NCBI RefSeq assembly: GCF_014842075.1
Contig: NZ_JACYVA010000001.1
Coordinates: 704,278 to 768,277, forward strand
Origin: Sphingomonas sp. CFBP 13720
GTDB lineage: Bacteria > Pseudomonadota > Alphaproteobacteria > Sphingomonadales > Sphingomonadaceae
Length of the DNA stretch: 64,000 bases
Reading direction: 5' to 3'
A program made the translations under genes and the position numbers. Positions 56,178 through 64,000 of this stretch are shown here, one piece after another; the stretch's first letter is position 1; each line of letters starts with the position of its first letter. The notes under the pieces are model-generated. The model saw only the letters and a list, made by a program, of their open reading frames with translations, ran no database searches and was not told the DNA's origin.

Positions 56178-56273
56178 TCTGCAATAAACCTATCGGACGA
56201 GTGGGTTTTGCGTTGGAATGCGTTCCGTAGGAAAGCGGTTGAGAAACCGTGGCTTGGCGATCATGCTGCCGGG

Positions 56274-57563
56274 ATGCGCTATCTTTTCCTGCTCCCCCTC
56301 CTCGCCGTCGCCCTTCCCGCAACCGCGCGCGAGACGCCCAGACCGGAGCGCTTGCGCGCCGATGTGGAGCGGTTGGTCGGCTTCGGCACGCGCCATACGG
56401 CGTCCGATCCGGACCATCCGACGCGCGGCATCGGCGCTGCCCGCCGCTGGTTCGCGGCGGAACTGACGCGAATCGGCAATGGGTGCGGCGACTGCATCAC
56501 CGTGGCCAACATCGCGCGGGGCTTCACCGGCCCCCGCGCGCCGGGCGGCGTGAACATCGTCGACGTGCTGGGGTTCCAGCAGGGGCGCGATCCGAAACGC
56601 GTCGTGATCGTGATGGGCCATATCGACAGCCGCGTCAGCGACGTGATGAACGCTACCGCCGACGCCCCCGGCGCGAATGACGACGCATCAGGCGTCGCAC
56701 TGGTGCTGGAGGCCGCGCGTATCCTGTCGAAACAGCGCTTCGATGCGACGATCGTCTATGCCGCACTGTCGGGCGAGGAACAGGGGTTGTGGGGGGCGCA
56801 GCTGCTCGCCGAAACCGCGCGCGAACGCGGCTGGACGGTGACCGCCGTGCTGAACAACGACATCGTCGGCAATACGATCGGGCAGGACGGACGCCGCGTC
56901 GCCGATCGGGTGCGCGTCTTTTCCGAAGGTATCCGTGCATCGGAAACGATCGAACAGCAGGTGGCGCGACGCGCGGCGGGCGGTGAGGACGACGGGCCGT
57001 CGCGGGCGCTGGCGAAAGCAGTCGATTCGATCGCAGCGACGATCCCCGGCGGGCTGGACGCGTTCCTCGATCGCCGGCCCGACCGATTCGGGCGCGGCGG
57101 CGATCACGAACCGTTTCTGAAGCTCGGCTATCCCGCGATCCGCTTTTCGGTCGGGGTCGAGAATTACGATGCACAGCATCAGGATCTGCGCACCGTTGGC
57201 GGACGTGTCCTTGGCGACACGATCGACCGGATGGACTTCCCCTATCTGGCGAAGGTGACCGCGCTGAACGTCGCGACGATCGCCCGGCTTGCTGCCGCGC
57301 CGGCCGCGCCCGACGGGGTATCGATCGACGGTGCGCTGGCGACCGATACGACGGTGCGTTGGTCAGCGGTGCCGGGCGCGGCGGGCTATCGCATCCGGTG
57401 GCGGCGCAACGACGCGCAGGACTGGACCGCGCATCGCGACGTGACGGGGACGCAGGCGCTATTGCCCGGCATCATCGTCGACGACCATTTCGTCGGCGTA
57501 TCCGCGCTGTCGGCTGGCGGCGCGGAAAGCATCACGACCTTCGCCGGACGACCCCCGCGATAA
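56274..57563 (+). CDS. Secreted M28-family zinc aminopeptidase
   Basis: A 429-residue exported metallopeptidase. A signal peptide (MRYLFLLPLLAVALPATA, cleaved before RETP) precedes the M28 catalytic domain with two-zinc ligands in MGHIDSR (H116), GANDDASGV (D136), ALSGEEQGLWG (E168/E169), NNDIVGN (D196) and GGDHEPF (His). A C-terminal fibronectin type III-like domain (VRWSAVPGAAGYRIRWRR) ends the protein. Probably an aminopeptidase acting in periplasm or outside. ATG at 56274. Convergent with the RcnB-like gene: the two stop codons abut. Confidence 0.9.
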   Translation: MRYLFLLPLLAVALPATARETPRPERLRADVERLVGFGTRHTASDPDHPTRGIGAARRWFAAELTRIGNGCGDCITVANIARGFTGPRAPGGVNIVDVLGFQQGRDPKRVVIVMGHIDSRVSDVMNATADAPGANDDASGVALVLEAARILSKQRFDATIVYAALSGEEQGLWGAQLLAETARERGWTVTAVLNNDIVGNTIGQDGRRVADRVRVFSEGIRASETIEQQVARRAAGGEDDGPSRALAKAVDSIAATIPGGLDAFLDRRPDRFGRGGDHEPFLKLGYPAIRFSVGVENYDAQHQDLRTVGGRVLGDTIDRMDFPYLAKVTALNVATIARLAAAPAAPDGVSIDGALATDTTVRWSAVPGAAGYRIRWRRNDAQDWTAHRDVTGTQALLPGIIVDDHFVGVSALSAGGAESITTFAGRPPR

Positions 57564-58631
57564 TCAGCAGCGACACAGCGTCTTCGACCGGACCGGCGCG
57601 CGTCGCCGGACGGTGCGCGGCGTCGAATAGGTCACGACTTCCTCGGTCGTCGTCGTCGTGACGACCGGCGAACCCACCGTTACCGTCGTGACCGTCGCGG
57701 GCGGATAATAGTAGCCGTCCGCGACATACCCGCCGCCGCTATGCGTGGTGGTGGTCGAATATCCCGGCGAACGAACGGTTTCGACATAGCCGCCCCGCAC
57801 CGGTCCGGCGGCACGCCCGGTCGGCTGCACCTGTTCGCGATAGGGCGCATAGACGATATCCGGCCCGCGCCGATCATAGGGGTCACCGTCGTCCGGCGCG
57901 ACCGGCACGTCGTAATCCGGAACCGGATAGGACGCACCATAGCCGTCATACCCGTCATCATATCGCTGCGGCACGTCGCGCCCGCGATCTTCCGCGCGAT
58001 CGATCGCCGTCCCGGCCAGCGCTCCGACGCCCGCGCCCGGCGCGGTGCCGCCCAGCCGGTTGCCGCGTTCGGCGATGACATTGCCCGCGACCGCCCCGGC
58101 CACGCCGCCGATCACCGCGCCGCCTACCCCGTCGTCCCGCCGCGCGACCGGACCATCGTCCTGATAGCGCACGTCATCGGCATCGTCGTCGCGGACATAG
58201 CGCCCGTCGTCGCGCGCATCCCAGTCGATGTCGCTGCGATGATCGAAAACCCGCCCCGACCGGTCGGCGAGGACGGCGTCGTCATAATAGCGATACCAGT
58301 CATATCCCGGCATTGGCCGAACAAGGCCATAGATCGACCAGTCGGGAATATGGAAGCTGGGAGCGATCCAGTAGCGCGGCAGGACTCCGCCCCGGATCGG
58401 CACGCGATACGCCGCCCAGCCGCCCGGCGCATATTGGCCGCCAACCCAGCGTCCCTGCACCCGCCCTCCCCAGCGAGGGCCAGGCAGGTTCACGCGCCGC
58501 TGACCGGGCCGGACGAGCGGACGCCCCGATCGCGGTGCCTGAACGAACGATTCGGCGGGTGCGGCGAACGCCGCTTCGGGGGTGACGAGGGTCGCCAACG
58601 CCATCGCGACGGATGGGAACGGGAAGGGCAT
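57564..58631 (-). CDS. RcnB-like exported protein with glycine-zipper domain
   Basis: About 355 residues. After a signal peptide (MPFPFPSVAMALATLVTPEAAFA-type start) comes an RcnB-like region (YRVPIRGGVLPRYWIAPSFHIPDW to YDWYRYYDDAVLADRSGRV). RcnB is a periplasmic nickel/cobalt homeostasis protein. Then an Asp-rich linker, a glycine zipper (GGAVIGGVAGAVAGNVIAE and GALAGTAIDRAEDRG) that may insert in the outer membrane, and a Tyr/Pro/Thr-rich low-complexity tail ending RSKTLCRC. The combination looks like a surface-associated envelope protein; metal binding is only inferred. Start uncertain (58631 preferred). Confidence 0.7.
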   Translation of the reverse strand: MPFPFPSVAMALATLVTPEAAFAAPAESFVQAPRSGRPLVRPGQRRVNLPGPRWGGRVQGRWVGGQYAPGGWAAYRVPIRGGVLPRYWIAPSFHIPDWSIYGLVRPMPGYDWYRYYDDAVLADRSGRVFDHRSDIDWDARDDGRYVRDDDADDVRYQDDGPVARRDDGVGGAVIGGVAGAVAGNVIAERGNRLGGTAPGAGVGALAGTAIDRAEDRGRDVPQRYDDGYDGYGASYPVPDYDVPVAPDDGDPYDRRGPDIVYAPYREQVQPTGRAAGPVRGGYVETVRSPGYSTTTTHSGGGYVADGYYYPPATVTTVTVGSPVVTTTTTEEVVTYSTPRTVRRRAPVRSKTLCRC

Positions 58632-58739
58632 CGGCCGGGCTGCTCCGTTTCGGGTCAACGCATGGATCGCGCCGACCGTATCACCGCCCGTCGTTCCGCG
58701 CCAACGGACGATACGGGGCACATGCTGTCCCGCACCGAG

Positions 58740-59222
58740 TCAGGCGATCCGCGGACCCAGCACCGCCATCAGCGCCTCGCATTCCGCGCGATCGTCCTCG
58801 TCGAACCGTCCCTGCACCGGACTGTCCAGATCGAGTACTCCGACCAGCCGGTCGCCGACCACGATCGGCACGACCAGTTCGGCGCGGCTGTCCGCGTCGC
58901 ATGCGATATGACCGGGAAAGGCGTGGACGTCGGCCACGAGTTGCGTAGTGCGCGTTGCGGCGGCGGTGCCGCACACGCCCTTGCCCATCGCGATGCGGAT
59001 GCACGCGGCCTTGCCCTGAAACGGCCCCAGCACCAGCACGTCATCGACTGCGCGATAGAATCCCGCCCAGTTCAGATCGGGGAGGTACTGCATCAACAGC
59101 GCCGACGCGTTCGCCATGTTGGCGGTCGCATCCGGTTCGTCGGCGGTCAGCGCGTCGAGCGCGGACGACAGGTCGCGGTACAGGTCGCGCTTCGCGCCGG
59201 CGGAAATATCGAACTGGTACAT
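58740..59222 (-). CDS. msrC: Free methionine-R-sulfoxide reductase (GAF type)
   Basis: A 160-residue GAF-domain protein of the fRMsr family. It reduces free methionine-R-sulfoxide using three Cys: C74 (KAACIRIAMG), C84 (KGVCGTAAATRTTQLVADVH) and C108 (HIACDADSRAELVVPI). NWAGFY near residue 51 and the LVGVLDLDSP segment complete the signature. It adds to the oxidative-stress genes of the window (peroxiredoxin, universal stress protein). ATG at 59222. In a minus-strand run after the extensin-like gene, 45 bases apart. Confidence 0.93.
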   Translation of the reverse strand: MYQFDISAGAKRDLYRDLSSALDALTADEPDATANMANASALLMQYLPDLNWAGFYRAVDDVLVLGPFQGKAACIRIAMGKGVCGTAAATRTTQLVADVHAFPGHIACDADSRAELVVPIVVGDRLVGVLDLDSPVQGRFDEDDRAECEALMAVLGPRIA

Positions 59223-59267
59223 GCGCGGCTATGTAGGGGTTCGCGCGCCGCTGACCATCCCTGCCTG

Positions 59268-60008
59268 CTATCGACAGGCGCCGCCCGTGCCCCGGCTCGC
59301 CTGATCCAGATGAAAATGGTCGCGATGGGCGGCGTTATAGTCCGGCGACAACACCGTGGAGAACACACTGCACGCCCCATCGCGCACCTCGCGCAGGAAC
59401 GCCGCCTTGTCCGCATCGCCCCGTCCCGACCCCGCCGTCCAGTCGCCGACGACGCTTATCCGGCGTCCGTCCGCCAGCACGAACGCGGCGATATCCAGCG
59501 CGTTGGCGGTGGCATGTTCGCTGAACGCCCCCGAATCGCGGCCGTACATCCGCCGACAATTGTAACTGCCGAAATGTTCGATCCGGTCGACTTCGCTGCC
59601 GAATCTCGCCTGTGCGGCAGGCTGCACCACCTGCCACTCCCACAGCGCCAGCGCGGTCGCGACCCGGCACGTCACGCCGACATCGGCGGGGGCGTAGGCG
59701 ATGCTGCGCGCGCCGCCACCACGCAGCCGGACAGCGTCGTCATAGCCGCACTGCCCCGCCGCATCGCGCACCGGCAGCGCGGTGTACCGCACCCCGGCGC
59801 GGTCCAGCAGCGCCCGGCATCCGGCGAAATCGCCGCGCAGGTCGCCGATCTTGCCGCGCGTGAACATCCCCACCGGCTGCGACAGGTCGAGCGGCGTCCA
59901 CGGCACGTCCTGCGGCCGGCTGCGAGCAAAGGCGTAGAGTGCGAAGCCGATCGCGGCGAGGACGGCGAGCCAGACCAGCGTGCGCAGACCCGCCGACAGC
60001 GCTCTCAC
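59268..60008 (-). CDS. Extensin-like family protein
   Basis: A 246-residue membrane-anchored protein. One N-terminal helix (about 9-28) precedes the extensin-like C-terminal domain (PF06904 type): YTALPVRDAAGQCGYDDAVRL, VGVTCRVATALALWEW, IEHFGSYNCRRMYGRDSGAF and SEHATANALDIAAFVLADG, then NAAHRDHFHLDQ. The His/Asp pattern (SEHATANALDIA, HRDHFH) resembles LAS/D-D-peptidase metal sites, so a peptidoglycan role is possible. No ATG is available; GTG at 60008 overlaps the NUDIX gene stop (GTGA), fixing the start. Confidence 0.88.
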   Translation of the reverse strand: MRALSAGLRTLVWLAVLAAIGFALYAFARSRPQDVPWTPLDLSQPVGMFTRGKIGDLRGDFAGCRALLDRAGVRYTALPVRDAAGQCGYDDAVRLRGGGARSIAYAPADVGVTCRVATALALWEWQVVQPAAQARFGSEVDRIEHFGSYNCRRMYGRDSGAFSEHATANALDIAAFVLADGRRISVVGDWTAGSGRGDADKAAFLREVRDGACSVFSTVLSPDYNAAHRDHFHLDQASRGTGGACR

Positions 60009-60739
60009 CCGCGCACGACCCGCGCGACCGGTTCGGCGGTGACCGGATAGCCCATGTCGTCGGGGATGCAGAGCCAGTCGCAGCCCTCGCGCGTTTCGGT
60101 CCACGGCGTGATCTTGCGCACCGGCCATGCGGCGGCGGCGGCGAACGCGGCGGCGCTGTCGCTATGCGTCGCCAGCCGTTCCAGCACCCGGCGCGTCGGA
60201 AAGACCAATGACGCCTCACCGCGATCGGCGGCATCGATCGCGTCCTGCGCCGTGGTCCAGAAGACGCGGACATTCTCGGTCGCGTCGACCACCGGATCGG
60301 CGGCCCCGTCGGGCCAGCGCGCCAGATAGAACCATGTGTCGAACACCCGCGCGTGTGCCCGGTCGGGTTGCCATCGGGCATAGGGGACGAGCGCCGACGC
60401 ATCGACCGGTCCGATCGCGCCCAGCGTCGCGCCATCGGCAAGTTTCCCGCGCATCGCGGCGACGTCGCCGGATACGCCGATCGCGACGCCCGCTTCCTCG
60501 ATCGTCTCGCGGATCGCCGCCAGTCGCGGTGCAAGGTCGGAATCGCCCATCGTCACCGCCAACGCATGGTCGCCGGGGTCGATCCGCCCACCCGGGAACA
60601 CCAGCGCCCCGCCCGCGAATGCCATCGCCTGCGCGCGTTCGACCATCAATATGGCCGGTGGCCCATCGGCTCTATCCCGCAGGACGATCAACGTGGCGGC
60701 GGGAATGGCAGGCGGGGCGGCGGTGTCGGGAAGGCTCAT
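60005..60739 (-). CDS. NUDIX hydrolase
   Basis: A 244-residue NUDIX protein. The Nudix box (G-x5-E-x7-R-E-x2-E-E-x-G) is present with a longer middle: GGRIDPGDHALAV, then RLAAIRETIEEAGVAIG. The N-terminal AATLIVLRDRADGPPAILMVERA and the C-terminal YARWQPDRAHARVFDTWFYL resemble the alphaproteobacterial group close to eukaryotic NUDT19 (CoA-diphosphatase-like), but substrate is not certain. The ATG at 60739 (MSLPDTAAPPAIP) gives a normal length. Heads the minus-strand run NUDIX-extensin-fRMsr; divergent from the DUF427 gene. Confidence 0.9.
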   Translation of the reverse strand: MSLPDTAAPPAIPAATLIVLRDRADGPPAILMVERAQAMAFAGGALVFPGGRIDPGDHALAVTMGDSDLAPRLAAIRETIEEAGVAIGVSGDVAAMRGKLADGATLGAIGPVDASALVPYARWQPDRAHARVFDTWFYLARWPDGAADPVVDATENVRVFWTTAQDAIDAADRGEASLVFPTRRVLERLATHSDSAAAFAAAAAWPVRKITPWTETREGCDWLCIPDDMGYPVTAEPVARVVRG

Positions 60740-60802
60740 CCGGCCCAGTTGGGCACCGTCCGCACCGATGTGAAGCCCGGTACGGAACCATCGTCCCCAA
60801 CG

Positions 60803-61309
60803 ATGCTTGGGAAGGGCGTGCCCCGTCGCGACCCCGCCCTTCCCGGACAAACCAGCGTCTGGGACTTTCCACGTCCGGCGATCGCGCAGCCGTTTGCGGG
60901 TCATATCAGGATCGAACTCGGTGGACGGGTGATCGCGGAAACGCGCGACGCGGTCCGTACGCTGGAAACCAGCCATCCGCCGACCTATTATCTGCCGCCC
61001 GATGCCATCGCACCCGACGTGTTGCGCCGCGCAGGCGGTGGATCGTTCTGCGAATGGAAAGGGTCGGCGGTCTATTGGGACGTCGCCGTCGCCGACATCG
61101 TCCGTCCGCGCGCCGCATGGTCCTATCCCTCCCCTACCCCGAGCTTTGCAATACTGCGCGACCATGTCGCCTTCTACGCCCGCGCGATGGACGGATGCTT
61201 CGTCGACGGCGTACGCGTCACGCCACAGCCCGGCGAATTCTACGGCGGCTGGATCGCGCCCGACCTTGCCGGACCGTTCAAGGGCGGTCCGGGGTCGATG
61301 GGCTGGTGA
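60803..61309 (+). CDS. DUF427 domain protein
   Basis: A 168-residue protein with the DUF427 pattern SVWDFPRPAIAQPF, VIAETRDAVRTLETSHPPTYYLP and WKGSAVYWDVAVADIVRPRAAWSYP, ending GEFYGGWIAPDLAGPFKGGPG. Function unknown. The ATG at 60803 lacks a clear ribosome binding site; GTG at 60818 with GGGAAGGG just upstream is an alternative and would start VPRRDPALPGQ. Its stop overlaps the GTG start of the SDR gene (GGTGA). Confidence 0.85.
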   Translation: MLGKGVPRRDPALPGQTSVWDFPRPAIAQPFAGHIRIELGGRVIAETRDAVRTLETSHPPTYYLPPDAIAPDVLRRAGGGSFCEWKGSAVYWDVAVADIVRPRAAWSYPSPTPSFAILRDHVAFYARAMDGCFVDGVRVTPQPGEFYGGWIAPDLAGPFKGGPGSMGW

Positions 61310-61983
61310 GCGTCGCCATCGTCATCGGGGCGTCCGGCGGCATCGGCACGGCGTTGGTCGACGCCTTGGCGGCTCGCGCCGATCACGTCCACGCGCTGTC
61401 CCGTGGCAGTAACCCGTCGGTCGACGTCACCGACGAAGCCAGCCTCGCCGCCGCCGCCGGCACGATCAGCCAGCCGGTCGACACCGTGATCTGCGCCACC
61501 GGCATGCTGCACGAAGGCGACGCCATGCCGGAACGCGCGCTGAAGGAACTTGACGGCGCGACGCTCGCACGCCTGTTCGCGGTCAACACGATCGGACCCG
61601 CGCTAGTGCTCAAACACTTCGCGCCGTTGCTGGCGCGCGACCGGCCTGCGACGATCGCCGTGCTGTCGGCGCGAGTCGGCAGCATCGGCGATAATCGCAC
61701 CGGCGGCTGGTACGGCTATCGTGCGTCGAAAGCCGCGCTCAACATGATCGTACGCTGCGCCGCGATCGAACTGGCGCGCAGCCGTCCGGAGGCACGGTGC
61801 GTCGGGCTGCATCCCGGTACGGTCGACACCGGCCTCAGCCGTCCGTTTAAGGCGCGGGTGCCAGCCGATCGCCTGTTCACACCCGCCGACAGCGCGGCGA
61901 AATTGCTGGCGGTCCTCGACGGGTTGGGCACGGGCGACAGCGGCGGCTGCTTCGCGTGGGACGGTCAGCGCATCGTCCCCTGA
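61306..61983 (+). CDS. Short-chain dehydrogenase/reductase (CsgA-like)
   Basis: A 225-residue classical SDR. The NAD(P) loop is IVIGASGGIGTALVDAL at residues 5-20 and the catalytic YxxxK is YGYRASKAALNMIV, with a Ser (SARVGS) before it. The substrate is unknown. The start is GTG at 61306, overlapping the DUF427 stop; there is no ATG upstream of the nucleotide loop. It is convergent with the protease gene, four bases apart. Confidence 0.9.
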   Translation: MSVAIVIGASGGIGTALVDALAARADHVHALSRGSNPSVDVTDEASLAAAAGTISQPVDTVICATGMLHEGDAMPERALKELDGATLARLFAVNTIGPALVLKHFAPLLARDRPATIAVLSARVGSIGDNRTGGWYGYRASKAALNMIVRCAAIELARSRPEARCVGLHPGTVDTGLSRPFKARVPADRLFTPADSAAKLLAVLDGLGTGDSGGCFAWDGQRIVP

Positions 61984-61987
61984 AAGC

Positions 61988-63217
61988 CTACCCCGTCCGT
62001 TCGCGCAACAGCGTCCAGCCGTCGGGCAGATAGTCGAGCGACATGTAATAATAGAATGCGCATGATTCGTCGGCGCGGTAGCTTCCGCCCTTCAGGATGC
62101 CGATCGCCGTCGTGCCCATGAACACCGGCCCGCCGCTGTCGCCGCCCTTGCATCCGGGGCCTGCCACCGTCACCCATGTCGGCAGGCACGCCCCGCCGCA
62201 CAGATCGCCGCCGGGCGCGAAGTCGACCAGTTCGACCTCGGCACAGCTATATCCGGTGCGCTCGCCACGATGGCACACCATGTCGCCCGCGCGGGTCGAC
62301 GCCCGGCTGCGTTGTCCGGTCACCGGGCGCAACACCGTGCGCGCGGTGTCCGAATAGAAGACGGGACGCAGCGGCTGGGCACTCGCATTCACCTGTACGT
62401 CGTGAAAGCCCCAGCCCCATTGCCCGACGAAGTCGAGCGGCGTCGCACGTCGATCGCCGTCGATATAGGACAGCGCATCGGGACAATGCGCGGCGGTGAC
62501 GATTCCGGTACGGATGCCGGCGGCCACGACGAACCCGGTGGTGCAGGCATAGCGGCGGCCATCGACCGGGTGCGTGCCGACCACCCGACCGCCCCCTGCA
62601 ACCTCGTCGATCAGATCGATGTCGGGCTGGTCGGATGTGGCGATACGCACCGGCACGCCGGTCAACGCCGCGATCCTACGACGCAACGCAGCGACGTCGC
62701 CGCGCGCATCGACCGCTCCGATCAGCACGACCAGCGCGCCGTGCCGCTGATCGACCCCCATCGCGGGCGGGCGGCGCACCATCGCGCGGATCGTCGCCTG
62801 ATGCTGTGTGATCGCCGCCAGCATCGCTACGCGGGTTGCGCCAGCACCGGTACGGAACTCGACCGGCACCGTCGCATCGCCGACGCGCACTGCCGCATCG
62901 GCGACAGGCTTGTCGCCGGTCAGACGGACGACGATACGGAAGCCCGATGTTCGGTCGATCGCGATCCCGGCCAGCCGGTCGCGATACCGTCCCTCGATCC
63001 ATTCGGTCAGCCCGGTGGTCGCCTCTTCCGCATGCAGGTCCGCCAACGCCTGTTCGGGACTGATGCCACGGATGCGGGCAACTTCGGTCGCGTCCTGCGC
63101 CAATGCCGCGTCGGGCGACAGCACCGCCGTCGCGACCGGGTCGGCCAGCATCGGCTGCGCCGCCGCCGGCGCGATGGCGACGACGGCGGCGGCAAGCGCT
63201 AGGATCGGCGACCGCAC
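61988..63217 (-). CDS. Secreted trypsin-like serine protease with propeptide
   Basis: A 409-residue S1-family protease. A signal peptide (PILALAAAVVAIAPAAA) precedes a propeptide of about 190 residues resembling alpha-lytic protease/streptogrisin proteins (RIRGISPEQALADLHAEE; ERYRDRLAGI-like). The catalytic domain has the triad H244 (GIVTAAHCPD), D273 (WGFHDVQV) and S361 (GCKGGDSGGPVF), with several Cys for disulfides. No ATG suits the signal peptide; GTG at 63217 is used (TTG at 63226 overlaps the MFS stop). Follows the MFS gene after five bases. Confidence 0.87.
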   Translation of the reverse strand: MRSPILALAAAVVAIAPAAAQPMLADPVATAVLSPDAALAQDATEVARIRGISPEQALADLHAEEATTGLTEWIEGRYRDRLAGIAIDRTSGFRIVVRLTGDKPVADAAVRVGDATVPVEFRTGAGATRVAMLAAITQHQATIRAMVRRPPAMGVDQRHGALVVLIGAVDARGDVAALRRRIAALTGVPVRIATSDQPDIDLIDEVAGGGRVVGTHPVDGRRYACTTGFVVAAGIRTGIVTAAHCPDALSYIDGDRRATPLDFVGQWGWGFHDVQVNASAQPLRPVFYSDTARTVLRPVTGQRSRASTRAGDMVCHRGERTGYSCAEVELVDFAPGGDLCGGACLPTWVTVAGPGCKGGDSGGPVFMGTTAIGILKGGSYRADESCAFYYYMSLDYLPDGWTLLRERTG

Positions 63218-63222
63218 CGCGA

Positions 63223-64000
63223 TCAATCGTTGCGGCGCGCCAGTTCCTTGTTCAGCAGCAGCGCGAGCAGCGTGACGATCGCGCCCGACGCCAGATACAG
63301 CCCAGCGGCGAACAGGCCCAGCTTGCCCGCCAGCGCCAGCGCGGCGAGCGGCGCGAAACCGGCCCCGAACAGCCATGCCAGATCCGACGTCAGCGCCGCG
63401 CCGGTGTAGCGCGAATCCTTGGCGAAGTTCGACGCCACGGTCCCCGACGACTGGCCGAACGACAGGCCCAACAGGATGAAACCGGTGATCATGAACGCGA
63501 TCTCGCCCGCATCTCCGCCGTTGAGCAACAGCGGCGCAAGGCCGGAGAACAATGCGATCGCGACCGCGCCGATGCCCAGCAGCGTCCGCCGTCCGACATG
63601 GTCGGCCAGCACGCCCGAAATGATGATCGCGAAGATGAAGAAGACGGCGCAGGCGGTCTCGATCCACAGGAACCGTGCAACCGTCTGTTCGGTGAACAGG
63701 AAGATCCACGACAGCGGGAACACGGTGACCATGTGGAACAGCGCGAAGCTGGCCAACGGCACCAGCGCGCCGATCAGGATCGTCTTCCATTCGCGCTTCA
63801 CGGTCGGCAGCACTGCCGATGCCTTCAGTTCGCGATTCTCGAACAGCGCGGTGTATTCGGGCGTCACCACGATGCGCAGACGTGCGAACAGCGCGACGAC
63901 GTTCAGCGCGAACGCGACGAAGAACGGATAGCGCCAGCCCCATGCGATGAAGTCTTCGGCGCTCATATACGCGGTGAAGAACGCGAACAGCGCGCTGGCG
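63223..64000 (-). CDS. MFS transporter, metabolite:H+ symporter type, C-terminal part (cut by window edge)
   Basis: The C-terminal 259 residues of an MFS permease; the N-terminus lies outside the window. Visible features: about six helices, WGWRYPFFVAFALNVVALFARLRI at the start of the second half, a central loop (PEYTALFENRELKASAVLP), SGVLADHVGRRTLLGIGA (the MFS loop motif), and a short basic-acidic tail (LLLNKELARRND). The pattern matches the MHS group (ProP/ShiA-like). Substrate cannot be told. It ends just before the protease gene. Confidence 0.85.
   Translation of the reverse strand, partial: ASALFAFFTAYMSAEDFIAWGWRYPFFVAFALNVVALFARLRIVVTPEYTALFENRELKASAVLPTVKREWKTILIGALVPLASFALFHMVTVFPLSWIFLFTEQTVARFLWIETACAVFFIFAIIISGVLADHVGRRTLLGIGAVAIALFSGLAPLLLNGGDAGEIAFMITGFILLGLSFGQSSGTVASNFAKDSRYTGAALTSDLAWLFGAGFAPLAALALAGKLGLFAAGLYLASGAIVTLLALLLNKELARRND

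Larger units (their letters stand above)
55864..56273. other. 410-base gap: AT-rich, promoter-like sites, possible small RNA
   Basis: No gene on either strand is convincing here. The first 190 bases are GC-rich with scattered short hairpins. The last 220 bases are unusually AT-rich for this genome. They hold a strong minus-strand terminator (56055-56081), a candidate plus-strand promoter (56149-56177) for the downstream peptidase, and possibly a small RNA between them (see separate entries). Confidence 0.6.

Noticed and set aside
1..64000. CRISPR array, prophage or insertion sequence
   Set aside because: No regularly spaced repeats, no transposase, integrase or phage structural genes were seen on either strand.

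Overview
The window is chromosomal DNA from a GC-rich alphaproteobacterium, most likely a sphingomonad (order Sphingomonadales). The evidence is the high GC coding bias, a large TonB-dependent receptor, AddAB in place of RecBCD, a DivL-type pseudo-kinase, an alphaproteobacterial general-stress promoter motif, and sphingomonad-like dispersed repeats. Almost all of it is housekeeping sequence. I see no prophage, insertion sequence, CRISPR array or obvious genomic island.

Layout. 0-8 kb: the start of dnaB (minus) diverges from an overlapping cluster UPF0262 - lysozyme-like anchored protein - cdd - dcd (pyrimidine salvage). This is followed by comEC (minus), which diverges from gltX, gltA and a small membrane protein. 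8-17 kb: a DUF2336 protein with a histidine-kinase-like protein lacking its histidine, a degenerate nucleotidyltransferase-like membrane protein, anmK, tyrS, a DMT exporter and recG. 17-25.5 kb: sdhE, mfd, an EAL-domain phosphodiesterase, moaA-nadK, tRNA-Asn and a lipoprotein. 25.5-30.3 kb: a 190-bp inverted-repeat element abutting secA, a small secreted-type ORF, and argJ.

30.3-42 kb (minus strand) is one long run of overlapping genes: divL-like kinase, tsaE, amgK, murU, addB, addA, trxA and a small secreted protein. It joins cell-cycle signalling, tRNA t6A modification, cell-wall sugar recycling and double-strand-break repair. With anmK at 11.6 kb, most of the anhydro-MurNAc to UDP-MurNAc recycling route is present. 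42-50 kb: a TonB-dependent receptor, ahcY with an upstream palindrome, yqgE, a peroxiredoxin, a stress-type Ala-rich small protein with an EcfG-like promoter, and AMP nucleosidase. 50-55.3 kb (minus): pdhC (E2), small membrane protein, thioesterase, membrane protein, lpdA and a porin, which form a pyruvate dehydrogenase related cluster. 55.4-64 kb: a universal stress protein, an AT-rich gap with a possible minus-strand small RNA, an M28 peptidase, an RcnB/glycine-zipper protein, fRMsr, an extensin-like protein, a NUDIX hydrolase, DUF427, an SDR, a trypsin-like protease and part of an MFS symporter.

The most unusual features are signalling and enzyme-like proteins that have lost canonical catalytic residues: Y570 in the DivL-like kinase, R240 in the DUF2336-linked kinase, and the altered GH25 active-site positions. 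The main non-coding points are a candidate small RNA near 56.1 kb, a general-stress promoter at 48.1 kb, and palindromic insertions next to secA and inside comEC. All functions are read from sequence motifs and general family knowledge; no searches were run.
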